Source: Candidatus Aminicenantota bacterium (GTDB lineage: Bacteria; Acidobacteriota; Aminicenantia; Aminicenantales; Saccharicenantaceae). From it: a DNA stretch of 33,623 bases. The notes below the pieces were generated by a model. That model worked only from the letters and a program-made list of their open reading frames with translations. It was not told the DNA's origin and searched no databases. Below, piece by piece: positions 14,533 through 22,567 of this stretch (the first letter of the stretch is position 1; each line of letters begins with the position of its first letter). The DNA lies in assembly GCA_002877915.1 (NCBI GenBank), contig PNJE01000063.1, positions 1 to 33,623 on the forward strand, read 5' to 3'. Made by a program: the position numbers and the translations under genes.

Positions 14533-16013
14533 GATAATTTCTCCTTAGCCGGGGATTGGTAGGGAAGAGTAATTAGGAAGCAGCTGCCTGGTCCCTCTTT
14601 CTCCACTACTTTAATTGAGCCTCCATGTTGCTCTAAAATCCGGCGGGCATTGGCCAGCCCCAGTCCAGCCCCGGAGCTTTTCGTGGTAAAAAAGGGATCA
14701 AATATATTCTCCCAATCTTTTGGTGGGATACCACAGCCATTATCGCTGATTCGAATCTCTAACTGCGGCTCAGGCCGCCCCCTATTAAGCTCCAAGGAAA
14801 TTTCAATCTCCCCACCTTCTTCTACTGCCTCCAGGGCATTCCGTAGAACATTTAAAAAAACCTGCCTCAATTTATCTCCATCCACGTAGACCAAGGGCAG
14901 GTCCTTTCCCAAGTTTTTCTTCAAAACCACTTTTTTTTCATTAAGAGCCGGCTGGAGAATTTTGAGCGACTCTTCCAGAATTTCTTCCATCGAAAAATAA
15001 TCAAGATTAAGAACCGTCGCCCGGGTAAAGGTGAGTAGTTCTTTAATAAACTTTTCGATCTGCTCGATTCCTTCCTGAGCAATGGCCAGGTGCTCTCTTT
15101 CCACTTTATCCAGCTGCTCATTTTCAGCCAGTTTCTGAATATTTAATTTAACCGAGGTCAAGGGATTACGGATTTCATGGGCAATAGTGGCTGACAGCCG
15201 GCCGATGGAAGCCAGTTTTTCAGCCTGCACTAAGCGCCGATTTGTTTCTTCCATTTTCTGCCTGGCAACGTATAACTGCTCAGCCATTTCATTAAAACTA
15301 CGGGTAAGCTCGCCTACTTCATCTGAGGAAATCACCGGTATTCGGTAGGAAAAATCGCCCCTGGAAATTTGCTTAGTCCCCTCCACTAAATTAAGGATCG
15401 GCCTGGTAATTCTCCGGGCTAAAATATTCGCCCCGAATACTGTCAGAACGAGGATTATAAGGCCAAAACCCATCAGAACCAACCGGGTCTGGTAGATCCT
15501 CTGAAAAACATCATCCAGCTTGAGGCCGATTTTAACCGAGCCCCATTTAGTATCCGAGCCGGGGACAAAAACGGGGATTTCAATTTCCATCACTTCATGA
15601 ATCAGGCCGTTAATCTCCAGTTTAAAATTATGGTAAAAAATTGCTTCGGGGGAAACACTCCCAGCGCAATTTGTTCGGTTAATCACTTCGGAATTGCCGG
15701 CGATATTTTCGCTGATTACCACCGGTCGTCCATCCCGATCATAAAAAATTACGTAAGCCAAGTCATCCCGGACGAGACCCGAAATATTCTCATCAATTGA
15801 TTCTAAATCCCAAAGAGCCAGCCGCCGGGCATTCATTTCGGCAATGTACCTGATCATCACCAGGCCCCGATTTCGCTTCTCCTGATAAATGGCCTGGACT
15901 TCCCTTCTCTGAATCAAAAACAAAACTCCGGACATTAGCAAAATAAGTATGACCGATGTCCAGAACACTAATTGAGCATAAATTGAAACCCGAAATTTTC
16001 TTCTTGGGCTCAT
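14529..16013 (-). CDS. Membrane sensor histidine kinase
   Basis: 494 residues. A first membrane helix (about 13-34), a periplasmic sensor domain of about 140 residues (36-175), and a second helix (about 177-198) lead into a HAMP domain (RRITRPILNLVEGT, to about 250). The phospho-acceptor H279 lies in AHEIRNPLTSVKL. The ATPase domain carries VFLNVLRNALEAVEEGG, ISDNGCGIPP and GAGLGLANARRILEQHGG. It phosphorylates the NtrC-type regulator encoded next. Its start overlaps the stop of the binding-protein gene by four bases (ATGA) and its own stop overlaps the regulator start in the same way. The periplasmic domain probably meets the anchored binding protein, but this is inference. Confidence 0.95.
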   Translation of the reverse strand: MSPRRKFRVSIYAQLVFWTSVILILLMSGVLFLIQRREVQAIYQEKRNRGLVMIRYIAEMNARRLALWDLESIDENISGLVRDDLAYVIFYDRDGRPVVISENIAGNSEVINRTNCAGSVSPEAIFYHNFKLEINGLIHEVMEIEIPVFVPGSDTKWGSVKIGLKLDDVFQRIYQTRLVLMGFGLIILVLTVFGANILARRITRPILNLVEGTKQISRGDFSYRIPVISSDEVGELTRSFNEMAEQLYVARQKMEETNRRLVQAEKLASIGRLSATIAHEIRNPLTSVKLNIQKLAENEQLDKVEREHLAIAQEGIEQIEKFIKELLTFTRATVLNLDYFSMEEILEESLKILQPALNEKKVVLKKNLGKDLPLVYVDGDKLRQVFLNVLRNALEAVEEGGEIEISLELNRGRPEPQLEIRISDNGCGIPPKDWENIFDPFFTTKSSGAGLGLANARRILEQHGGSIKVVEKEGPGSCFLITLPYQSPAKEKLS

Positions 16014-17620
16014 CGGTCTATCCAGGCATCTCTCAAGTTAAGATAAAAAAAGCCCAGAGGCTGGGCTTTTAAGTTCTTAATATATGGTTGATAGGCCATC
16101 CTCTGGTTAAAGTAATAAAGAGGAATGGCCGGCAAGTCAGCTTTAAGAAGAGTCTCTATCTGCCGGAAAATACTTAGCCGACGGTCAAAACCTGACAAGT
16201 TGCTTTGGGTCTCAAGCAACTCATCTACCTGCTGGTTCTGATAATGGAAATAAAGGCTGTTAAAATAAGATCGCGAGTAAAAAAGTGGCGAAATTAAAAA
16301 CTCGGGGTCTGGCAAATTTACCAGCCAGTCAAAATAAACGAGATAAGGAGTCTGTTCATTTTTAATTTCGCTCAAGGATTTAATTGGCCTTAACTCCAGG
16401 TTGATGCTAGCCGGTCGGAGATCCTCTCTTAATTCCTGATAAATATTCTGAACAAGCTCTTTCAGGGGAAATTCAAAATACAAATAAACGGTCAGCGGCT
16501 TAGCTGGATTGCCCAGTCCGGCTTCAGACAAGGTATTATAAATCCGACTTAAATCTGCCTCTTCCTCTCGCTGAATTGGTAAGAAACCGGGCAAAAATGG
16601 AGGTATAAAATTATTAAGCACCTGAGCAAAATAGGCTGGAGAAGAAACTAACCCCGCCAGCCGGCTTTTGTCGATAAATCCAGCCAAGGCTTTTCTGATT
16701 TCCGGACGGTCAAAGGGTGGCTGGTGACAGTTGAAAAAAAGATAGGCTAAATGATTGGAACTATTTTCGATAACCTGATATTTATTTTTAGAAATCCTAT
16801 AAGACAGGTAAGGAACAACTTGGACCTCGTCTCTGAAAAAGTCATCTAAAAGAAAATAAGGGCTGATTTCAATCGTCTGGAGATAAGGTTTCCGCCCGAA
16901 ATATTTTTCATTTCTGGCCAGGCTGATGCCGATAATATCCAAACGAGAGTTTCTAAGCCAGAAATCGAATTTAAACGGGCCCGCTCCGATCGGCTTTTCA
17001 AAAAATCTTCTCTTTTCCTTAAGTATCAGGTTGCGGGGAAGAATTTTGGCAAAGCTGGCGGCTAAAAAATAAAAATTATTTATATTAGGAGATTTCCAAT
17101 CAATTTCCAGGGTCTGGCTGTCAAGTACCTTTAACCCGAGGACTTCTGAAGCCGCTCCTTGCCAAAATTCCTCTCCCCCTTCTATTCTCGAAGCAAACAA
17201 ATAAAAAAGAGGATTTCCTTTGAGCTGGAAGAGCCTCTCATATGAAAATTTTACATCTTCGGCCGTCACTGGTTGGCCATTATGGAAAACAGCTCCTTTC
17301 CTCAAATAAAAGATTACTTTTTGTCCGCCTTCTGAAATTGTCCAGTAGTCAGCCAGGCCAGGGAAAAGGCTCAAATTGCGGTCAAGCCTTAATAAACCTT
17401 CATATAGGTTTTCAATAACTTCCGGGTAACCATTCCCAGCCGGATCCAGGTCCATATTGAGAGTGCGCCCATAAGCCTTGATTCTTAAAATGCCTCCGGG
17501 CCGGGGCTGGTCAAAGCTGAAGGAAGGAGCTGGCAGATTAATACCTGGATAAACAAAAAATAAAAGCAGAAGGATTCCCAGATAATATAGAGGCCAACGG
17601 GAAGAAGGACTTCGACTCAT
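16010..17620 (-). CDS. Membrane-anchored peptide/solute-binding protein (SBP family 5), first gene of the two-component operon
   Basis: 536 residues, with an N-terminal hydrophobic segment (about 9-27) that anchors or exports it. The rest follows the family 5 solute-binding proteins of peptide ABC importers: GGILRIKAYGRTLNMDLDPA at the start of the fold, the VIENLYEGLLRLD segment, then LRKGAVFHNGQPVTAEDVKF (about 127-146) and LPAIPLYYFNQRMAY near the end. No lipobox cysteine and no ABC permease or ATPase gene is nearby. It overlaps the histidine kinase by four bases and is thereby coupled to it. This points to a receptor that presents a ligand, perhaps a peptide, to the kinase rather than to a transporter. 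No sigma-54 promoter is seen before it; its own promoter is unclear. Confidence 0.88.
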   Translation of the reverse strand: MSRSPSSRWPLYYLGILLLLFFVYPGINLPAPSFSFDQPRPGGILRIKAYGRTLNMDLDPAGNGYPEVIENLYEGLLRLDRNLSLFPGLADYWTISEGGQKVIFYLRKGAVFHNGQPVTAEDVKFSYERLFQLKGNPLFYLFASRIEGGEEFWQGAASEVLGLKVLDSQTLEIDWKSPNINNFYFLAASFAKILPRNLILKEKRRFFEKPIGAGPFKFDFWLRNSRLDIIGISLARNEKYFGRKPYLQTIEISPYFLLDDFFRDEVQVVPYLSYRISKNKYQVIENSSNHLAYLFFNCHQPPFDRPEIRKALAGFIDKSRLAGLVSSPAYFAQVLNNFIPPFLPGFLPIQREEEADLSRIYNTLSEAGLGNPAKPLTVYLYFEFPLKELVQNIYQELREDLRPASINLELRPIKSLSEIKNEQTPYLVYFDWLVNLPDPEFLISPLFYSRSYFNSLYFHYQNQQVDELLETQSNLSGFDRRLSIFRQIETLLKADLPAIPLYYFNQRMAYQPYIKNLKAQPLGFFYLNLRDAWIDR

Positions 17621-17768
17621 TACCTATAAATGATAGCTTAATCTGAAGTTAAAATCATCTTTTGTTAATTAAGCTAATAGAAAATTTTCGCCAATCTTAT
17701 CTCAGGCTTTCTTTAATTTTATTATTATTTAAGATTATTATTTAAGGCGGCGCTTTAGTTTATCGACC

Positions 17769-17788
17769 AAAAAAGGCCCCCGAAGCCT
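17769..17788 (-). terminator. Possible terminator after the dipeptidase gene
   Basis: On the minus strand AGGC and GCCT pair around a seven-base loop and run into T6. The stem is only four pairs, but its place between the dipeptidase and binding-protein genes is right. The rest of 17621-17842 is AT-rich and shows nothing else I can name. Confidence 0.35.
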
Positions 17789-17842
17789 GGCTAAAACTGG
17801 AAGTTTATTTACCCAGTCTCTTATTCATTTATAATTTATTTT

Positions 17843-19132
17843 TCAATTCCCTGAAGCTTTGAGCCTTTTAGAAACTTCTTCAACCTTATGAAAAACCCGG
17901 AAGAAATTTTCTCCCCATATTTTCCGGAGATCTTTTTCTGAATAGCCCCGTCGGAGAAGCTCAGCTGTTACCTGGTACATTTCACTCACGTCATTACAAC
18001 CAAGAACTCCTCCCCCGCCATCAAAATCAGTACCGATTCCAACGTAATCGACTCCGACCAGCTTGACTACATGATCAATATGATCGACCAGATCCTTCAC
18101 TGTGGCCAAGTCAGCCGGGTATTTTCTATTTAATTCCTGCATTTCTTCCATAATTTTTTGGCGCTCGGCCTCATCCTGAATATTTCTCCAGTTGCCATAT
18201 TTGGCTCTAAACTCAGCCAGAGCTTTATCCCGTTCCGGGTTTGGCTTCGGAGTTTTCACATAGGCGGAAAGAAAGCAGATCTGAATTACTCCTCCCTTTT
18301 TAGCCAAGGCTTTGATCATATCATCGGTTAAATTTCTGGGATTATCACAAACTGCTCTGGAGCAACTATGAGAAGCAATTATCGGCGCCTGGCTGACGGC
18401 CAGAACATCATAAAAGCTCTTATCTGAGGCATGTGAAATATCCACGATCATCCCCAACCGATTGCATTCTCTGATGACCTGTCGGCCGAACTCGCTCAGC
18501 CCTTTATCCTGGTGGTTACCGGGATCGGTTGAGGAATCACAAATATCATTATTAGAAGTATGACACAGGGTGATATAGCGAACCCCAAGGTCATAAAAAT
18601 GCTTAACCAGGCTTAGGTCCTGCCCAATGGCATATCCATTTTCTATTCCTAAAAAGGCGGTTAGCTTCCCTTCCTTTTTCAGACGGTAAGCATCTTCTGG
18701 TCGAAAACCCAGACCAATTACCTGGGGGTTATCGGCCACCATTTTCTTTACCGCCTGGATTAATTCTTCGGCTCTCTGTTTAGCCTGGGCATAGCCGGCT
18801 TCAGTTCTTGGCCCTTGAGCGACGAAAGCTGCAAAAAATTCGCAGTCCAGGCCGCCTTCTTTCATCCGGGGCAAATCAATTTTGCCACTGTTAGCAAGAT
18901 TCGGGTCATGCCGTTCCGCTGGATTCCAGTTCCCTCTAAGCAGCATCATAGCGGTATCACAGTGAGTATCAACGGTAATCATTTTTTTCTGTATTAATTT
19001 GGCTTTCTGCACCCAGGGGTCTTCTGATGAGCCAGCTGCCTGGTAGACGCCAGCAGCCAGCGAAAAGATAAAAACTGAAAACAATAAGAAGAATACTTTG
19101 GTTTGGTTCATGTTTTTATTTAAACCTTTCAT
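17843..19132 (-). CDS. Secreted membrane dipeptidase (M19, renal-dipeptidase type)
   Basis: About 429 residues. A hydrophobic segment (about 12-32) acts as signal peptide. Zinc-site residues of the M19 amidohydrolase fold are visible: H57 and D59 in VDTHCDT, E164 in LGIENGYAIG, and the histidines in LCHTSNND, DISHASD and SHSCSRAVCDNPRNL. The active-site Asp lies in GIGTDFDGGG. The enzyme cleaves dipeptides, in some members with D- or dehydro-residues. Two starts are possible: 19132, or ATG 19111, which has AAAGGT before it; both leave the signal peptide intact. It has its own extended -10 promoter. With the M28 and M14 enzymes it suggests peptide catabolism in the periplasm. Confidence 0.93.
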   Translation of the reverse strand: MKGLNKNMNQTKVFFLLFSVFIFSLAAGVYQAAGSSEDPWVQKAKLIQKKMITVDTHCDTAMMLLRGNWNPAERHDPNLANSGKIDLPRMKEGGLDCEFFAAFVAQGPRTEAGYAQAKQRAEELIQAVKKMVADNPQVIGLGFRPEDAYRLKKEGKLTAFLGIENGYAIGQDLSLVKHFYDLGVRYITLCHTSNNDICDSSTDPGNHQDKGLSEFGRQVIRECNRLGMIVDISHASDKSFYDVLAVSQAPIIASHSCSRAVCDNPRNLTDDMIKALAKKGGVIQICFLSAYVKTPKPNPERDKALAEFRAKYGNWRNIQDEAERQKIMEEMQELNRKYPADLATVKDLVDHIDHVVKLVGVDYVGIGTDFDGGGGVLGCNDVSEMYQVTAELLRRGYSEKDLRKIWGENFFRVFHKVEEVSKRLKASGN

Positions 19133-19186
19133 TTCTGGAAGTTGATTAATTTTTTATTTCCAGGCTCTAAAAACATTTAGCTCAAG

Positions 19187-19195
19187 ATTATATCA
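19187..19195 (-). promoter_or_regulatory. Extended -10 promoter of the dipeptidase gene
   Basis: The minus strand reads TGATATAAT, a full extended -10 (TGN-TATAAT), about 55 bases before the upstream start codon. No good -35 is seen, which is normal for this class. A short GACC/GGTC hairpin just upstream (19222-19234) may end the preceding GNAT gene. Confidence 0.55.
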
Positions 19196-19235
19196 GAATA
19201 AATAATAATTTTTAAAATAATTTAGACCACCGGGG

Positions 19236-20210
19236 TCAGGATTTCTTCTGCAAAAGATAAAAGACGGCCTGGTGGTTTCCTTTTTCTGCCAGAAAATCGA
19301 TTATCTCATAACCTTTTTTAAAATAGTGCAAAAATAACTTCCGGGTTTGCAGGCGCCAGACAAGGGGGATCTGATGGATCTGAGAATCCTCAACTTGGGT
19401 AGCTCTCAGCATCAAGTAAAAATCAGCCGGGATAGGGACAAGAAGCTGTTCGGCTCCAATTTCAAGATTCAGGCCGGTACTAATTTCTAAAATTACCGGT
19501 CCATCTCGTCCGAGAACTTGTTGATAATTTACTTCGATGGCCCGGGGTAGCCTGTCAAGATAACCGGCCATTTCATTTTCCTTAATGGCAGGCTGATGTT
19601 TCTTCTTTAGATCCCAACAAGCAAAAAAACGGTCAGAAGGAACATCCTGGCGATTAAGCCTCCCGCCATACTCCCCATAAGGAGCCACCCGGTATTCCAG
19701 AACCTCCATCCCCAAGCGGCGAATATTACGATGGGCATTGACCGCCGTCAAGGGATCATAGGTACAGACTACGGTTGTTATTTTCAAAACTGAAAGGAGG
19801 ACCTCCTTCTGGAATTCTTTGATCAGTATCCCGAGACCGAAGTTAAGCCGGTCAGGGCGAACCCCCAGGAATTGAGAATAGAACCAGATATTTCCCGGTT
19901 GACTGAAACCAAGAGATTTATCTTTGATTCCAGCAAAACCATAGCTAAAGCCAACTAAATGGTCGGAATCATAGAGAAATCGGCCAGACCCGTCCTCTTC
20001 AAAAACACCAATAAACAGGCTGCTTCCTTCGTGAAGAAAATTCTCACACAAAAGATTCCGGGAGCCGGATAAATGGTCGGGCGCAAACTCCCAGACTACC
20101 TGCCTCAGCTCCTCGTATTTTTGGTAATCCTCAGCTTTGGAACTGCTTTCCACTCTGAAAAGAAACTTTTTCCCTTTGATTTCGATTATTTTTTCAGGAA
20201 GGTTTATCAT
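19236..20210 (-). CDS. GNAT-superfamily acyltransferase-like protein (COG3375 type)
   Basis: 324 residues with no signal peptide, so cytoplasmic. The central part (about 70-170) has the strand-loop-helix pattern of a GNAT fold: SQFLGVRPDRLNFGLGILIK corresponds to the acyl-CoA-binding strand and loop, followed by YDPLTAVNAHRNIRRLGMEV, the typical COG3375-type segment. A C-terminal extension of about 120 residues ends in FLHYFKKGYEIIDFLAEKG. Substrate unknown. No clear ribosome site precedes the ATG, so the start could be different. It lies upstream of the dipeptidase gene on the same strand, separated by 103 bases containing that gene's own promoter. Confidence 0.7.
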   Translation of the reverse strand: MINLPEKIIEIKGKKFLFRVESSSKAEDYQKYEELRQVVWEFAPDHLSGSRNLLCENFLHEGSSLFIGVFEEDGSGRFLYDSDHLVGFSYGFAGIKDKSLGFSQPGNIWFYSQFLGVRPDRLNFGLGILIKEFQKEVLLSVLKITTVVCTYDPLTAVNAHRNIRRLGMEVLEYRVAPYGEYGGRLNRQDVPSDRFFACWDLKKKHQPAIKENEMAGYLDRLPRAIEVNYQQVLGRDGPVILEISTGLNLEIGAEQLLVPIPADFYLMLRATQVEDSQIHQIPLVWRLQTRKLFLHYFKKGYEIIDFLAEKGNHQAVFYLLQKKS

Positions 20211-20619
20211 GGCTGAATAATTTTACCAATCAGAAGCTTCTTTGTTAAACCTTTTTTTACCGAGAAGTTCTTATACTGTTGCTTAAGGCAAAATAAAAAT
20301 AAATATCAATATTCTTTCTGACCTTTAATCTTAAGCCGTTTTTTTAAAAAATCTATTTATCGAAAAGTTTATTTTTGTTAAGATTTTTTAGTATAATCAG
20401 AAACTTAAATGGAAAAAAGTTTTGCCTGGTATTCAATTTTATACGAGAGGAAATCTGTAATTTTGCCCTCATCGGCCAGGCTGAAGCCGACAGAGGCGAT
20501 AAAAATTCACCATAATCTTAAAGAATCTCCAACTGGAAATCTTTCTTTATCGTCTCAGGTCCTTATTTTTTTCCCGGGAGCATGCAAAGGCAATTATTTA
20601 GGAGTTATGGCTGAACAAA
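20211..20619 (+). other. Intergenic region with a probable long 5' leader of the VTT gene
   Basis: A perfect TATAAT (20392-20397) is the best promoter signal; the nearest TTGTTA (20375-20380) is only 11 bases away, too close for a standard -35. If used, the leader before 20620 would be about 215 bases. It contains a 72-codon frame (20409-20627) with no ribosome site and no recognisable product, overlapping the VTT start by eight bases. The left part (20211-20370) is AT-rich with nothing else seen. Confidence 0.35.
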
Positions 20620-21330
20620 ATGACTGAAATTCCGGTCTTTAATCAGCTGCCGCTCAAGGAAACCAAGAAATCTAAACGGGTTAGAATATTAATTTTCTGT
20701 CTGGAAATAGTATTCGTAGGCGGTCTCCTGGCAACCTGGCTCCTGTCCAGGGCGATAAGGCAGAACAAGAGCTTATGGGTCCTTTTCTTTTATTGTTTTC
20801 CCTCCGAGTTCTTGATTTCTATTCTTCCCCATGAGCCAGTCCTTCTTTATTTCAGCAAATTTTATAGCCCGGCCACTGTGGCTCTGGTTTCGATTGTGGG
20901 AACAGTTCTGGCCGAAGCCCTCGACTATTCGGCCATTTTTATAATTAAGGAACATCGCTTTATCTCCAGGGCAAGAAAAAGCGCCTGGGGAGAAAAGTTT
21001 ATCAGGCTGTTTGGAAAAGCACCTACGGCCGCTCTCTGGCTGGCCGCTTTCTTCCCCGCTGTTCCTTTCTATCCTTTCCGTTTCCTGGTGGTCCTTTCTG
21101 ACTATCCTTTATGGAAATATCTGTTAGTCATATTTACTGCTCGCCTGCCCAAATTTTATCTCCTGGCTCTTGTGGGTCAAATCCTTAAAATTCCCGACCT
21201 CTGGATTATAGCCTTTTTTGTCATCCTGCTATTCTCGGCTTACCTACCAGCAGTTAGATTCCATAAAAAGAAAAAGATTAAAAAAGCCAGCCTGGCGGCG
21301 AGATCGGTCGAGGCCGGTTCTGAGCGTTAA
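20620..21330 (+). CDS. VTT-domain (DedA/SNARE-associated-like) membrane protein
   Basis: 236 residues with about five membrane helices. The central segment (LPHEPVLLYFSKFYSPATVA, then GTVLAEALDYSAIFIIKEH) and the later FGKAPTAALWLAAFFPAVPFYPFRF match the VTT domain, whose bacterial members (DedA-type) act as lipid scramblases or flippases in the inner membrane. It ends in a basic tail (HKKKKIKKA). The ATG has AGGAG 15 bases upstream, which is far, and it overlaps the stop of a short upstream frame. Coupled initiation is therefore possible. It lies 99 bases before a lipid-kinase-like gene on the same strand, in keeping with a role in phospholipid handling. Confidence 0.8.
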   Translation: MTEIPVFNQLPLKETKKSKRVRILIFCLEIVFVGGLLATWLLSRAIRQNKSLWVLFFYCFPSEFLISILPHEPVLLYFSKFYSPATVALVSIVGTVLAEALDYSAIFIIKEHRFISRARKSAWGEKFIRLFGKAPTAALWLAAFFPAVPFYPFRFLVVLSDYPLWKYLLVIFTARLPKFYLLALVGQILKIPDLWIIAFFVILLFSAYLPAVRFHKKKKIKKASLAARSVEAGSER

Positions 21331-21429
21331 GGGCAAAATTTAGCTCCTCTTAAACAATCAATTTTTCATTAATTTTGACAGGTTATTAAGAGAATGGTAT
21401 AAATACTTTTCCTTGCTCGGGTAACCATT

Positions 21430-22410
21430 ATGAAACTGACCCAAGAAAAAATGCTTAACAAAAATTTAGTTTGCCTAATTAATCCTCTGGCCGCTAATGA
21501 ACGTTGGAAAAGACGAAAAAGATTGCGAGAAGAACTCATTCGCCGGTTGCCAGGAAGCTGCCTGGATACTCCGCGGACCAAGGACGAAACAGTAGAGATG
21601 ACCAAGTCGGTTTGCGCCCAGGCCGAAGTAGTGGTAGCTGTGGGTGGTGATGGCACTATCGCTGACGTTCTCCAGGGGATATTTGAGGCTAAACGAAATG
21701 ATCAAATTATCTTCGGGGTGGTTCCTTTTGGCAGTGGTAACGCCTTCCGAGAATCTCTTGGACTTCCCCGGAATCCATTTAAAGCCATAAAATATCTGTC
21801 AGAAGGGGACCTCCTGACGATTGACCTGATCCAGGTTGAAGATCGGATAGCCGGTTTTGCCAGCGTTGGTTCTACAGCTGCAGTTACGGGTGAAAAACTC
21901 CGCCATTCAATACCCGGACTGATTGGCCATCTACTGGCTGCCCGGAAACTTCTTTTTTATAAGCGACAGCCAAAGGTCCTGGAACTCTATGAAGGAATAG
22001 ACGAAAAAGGGGGAAATTTTGATTATCTCCAGATTTCCTCTAAATTCTTAGATTGCATAATAGGGAATACCAATTACTTCGGCTATAGTTGGCTGGTGGC
22101 TCCCCAGGCCCGATTGGATGATGGTTATCTCGATATCACTTTATTTGAGATGCCACCGCTCCTCTATATTATTCTTTTCCCTTTGATTTATTTTGGCCTC
22201 CTCCAAAAAAAGTTAAGGCATTTTAAGGCTAAAGAAGTAGTAATTAATGGTCCCAACCTGGATATTCAATATAATGGTGAATATCTCGGCGCCCGGGATT
22301 CGGTCAGGATAAAAATATTGCCGAAGGCACTTAAGGTCCTCGGTAATCGGCGAAAAGCAGCTCGCTTCTTGATCCAGAAAGAAGATGAGCAGGAAAAACC
22401 GTCAGCCTGA
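21430..22410 (+). CDS. Diacylglycerol/lipid kinase family protein (YegS/DgkB-like)
   Basis: 326 residues. The catalytic domain shows VCLINPLAANER (14-25), the nucleotide-binding GGDGT (72-76) followed by IADVLQGI, and PFGSGNAFRESLGLPRNP (about 98-115). These are the defining motifs of the DAGK catalytic fold. VAPQARLDDGYLDI and IQYNGEYLG mark the second domain, where LDDG is usually the metal-site region. It phosphorylates a lipid or lipid-like alcohol at the inner face of the membrane; the exact substrate cannot be read. A short hydrophobic segment (LLYIILFPLIYFGLL) lies near residue 240. The ribosome site is weak (GGTAACC). Probably in a lipid-related unit with the VTT gene. Confidence 0.9.
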   Translation: MKLTQEKMLNKNLVCLINPLAANERWKRRKRLREELIRRLPGSCLDTPRTKDETVEMTKSVCAQAEVVVAVGGDGTIADVLQGIFEAKRNDQIIFGVVPFGSGNAFRESLGLPRNPFKAIKYLSEGDLLTIDLIQVEDRIAGFASVGSTAAVTGEKLRHSIPGLIGHLLAARKLLFYKRQPKVLELYEGIDEKGGNFDYLQISSKFLDCIIGNTNYFGYSWLVAPQARLDDGYLDITLFEMPPLLYIILFPLIYFGLLQKKLRHFKAKEVVINGPNLDIQYNGEYLGARDSVRIKILPKALKVLGNRRKAARFLIQKEDEQEKPSA

Positions 22411-22518
22411 GCAGCGCCAGAGAAAACATATTTTAGAGCTAAGTCTAACGATAAAGCCAGGGTCTTATCTTGACCAAATGCAGAATCTTCTTTACTGGCA
22501 TATCAAAAATCCATTCGT

Positions 22519-22536
22519 CCGATTTTATTTAATCGG
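22519..22536. repeat. Perfect 6-bp inverted repeat between convergent genes
   Basis: CCGATT and AATCGG flank a six-base AT loop in the 157-base gap between the lipid kinase and the DUF2961 gene. Neither strand has a T-run after it, so a terminator is not supported. Confidence 0.35.
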
Positions 22537-22567
22537 CCTCGGGTAATAGCCTGTTCAAAAAAGAGTA

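Noticed and set aside
17670-17695. Sigma-54-like TTGGCG on the minus strand before the binding-protein gene
   Set aside because: There is no GC at the required 10-base distance, so it is not a sigma-54 promoter.
20409-20627. A 72-codon open frame before the VTT gene
   Set aside because: It has no ribosome site, no recognisable features and would begin almost at the predicted transcript start; treated as leader sequence.
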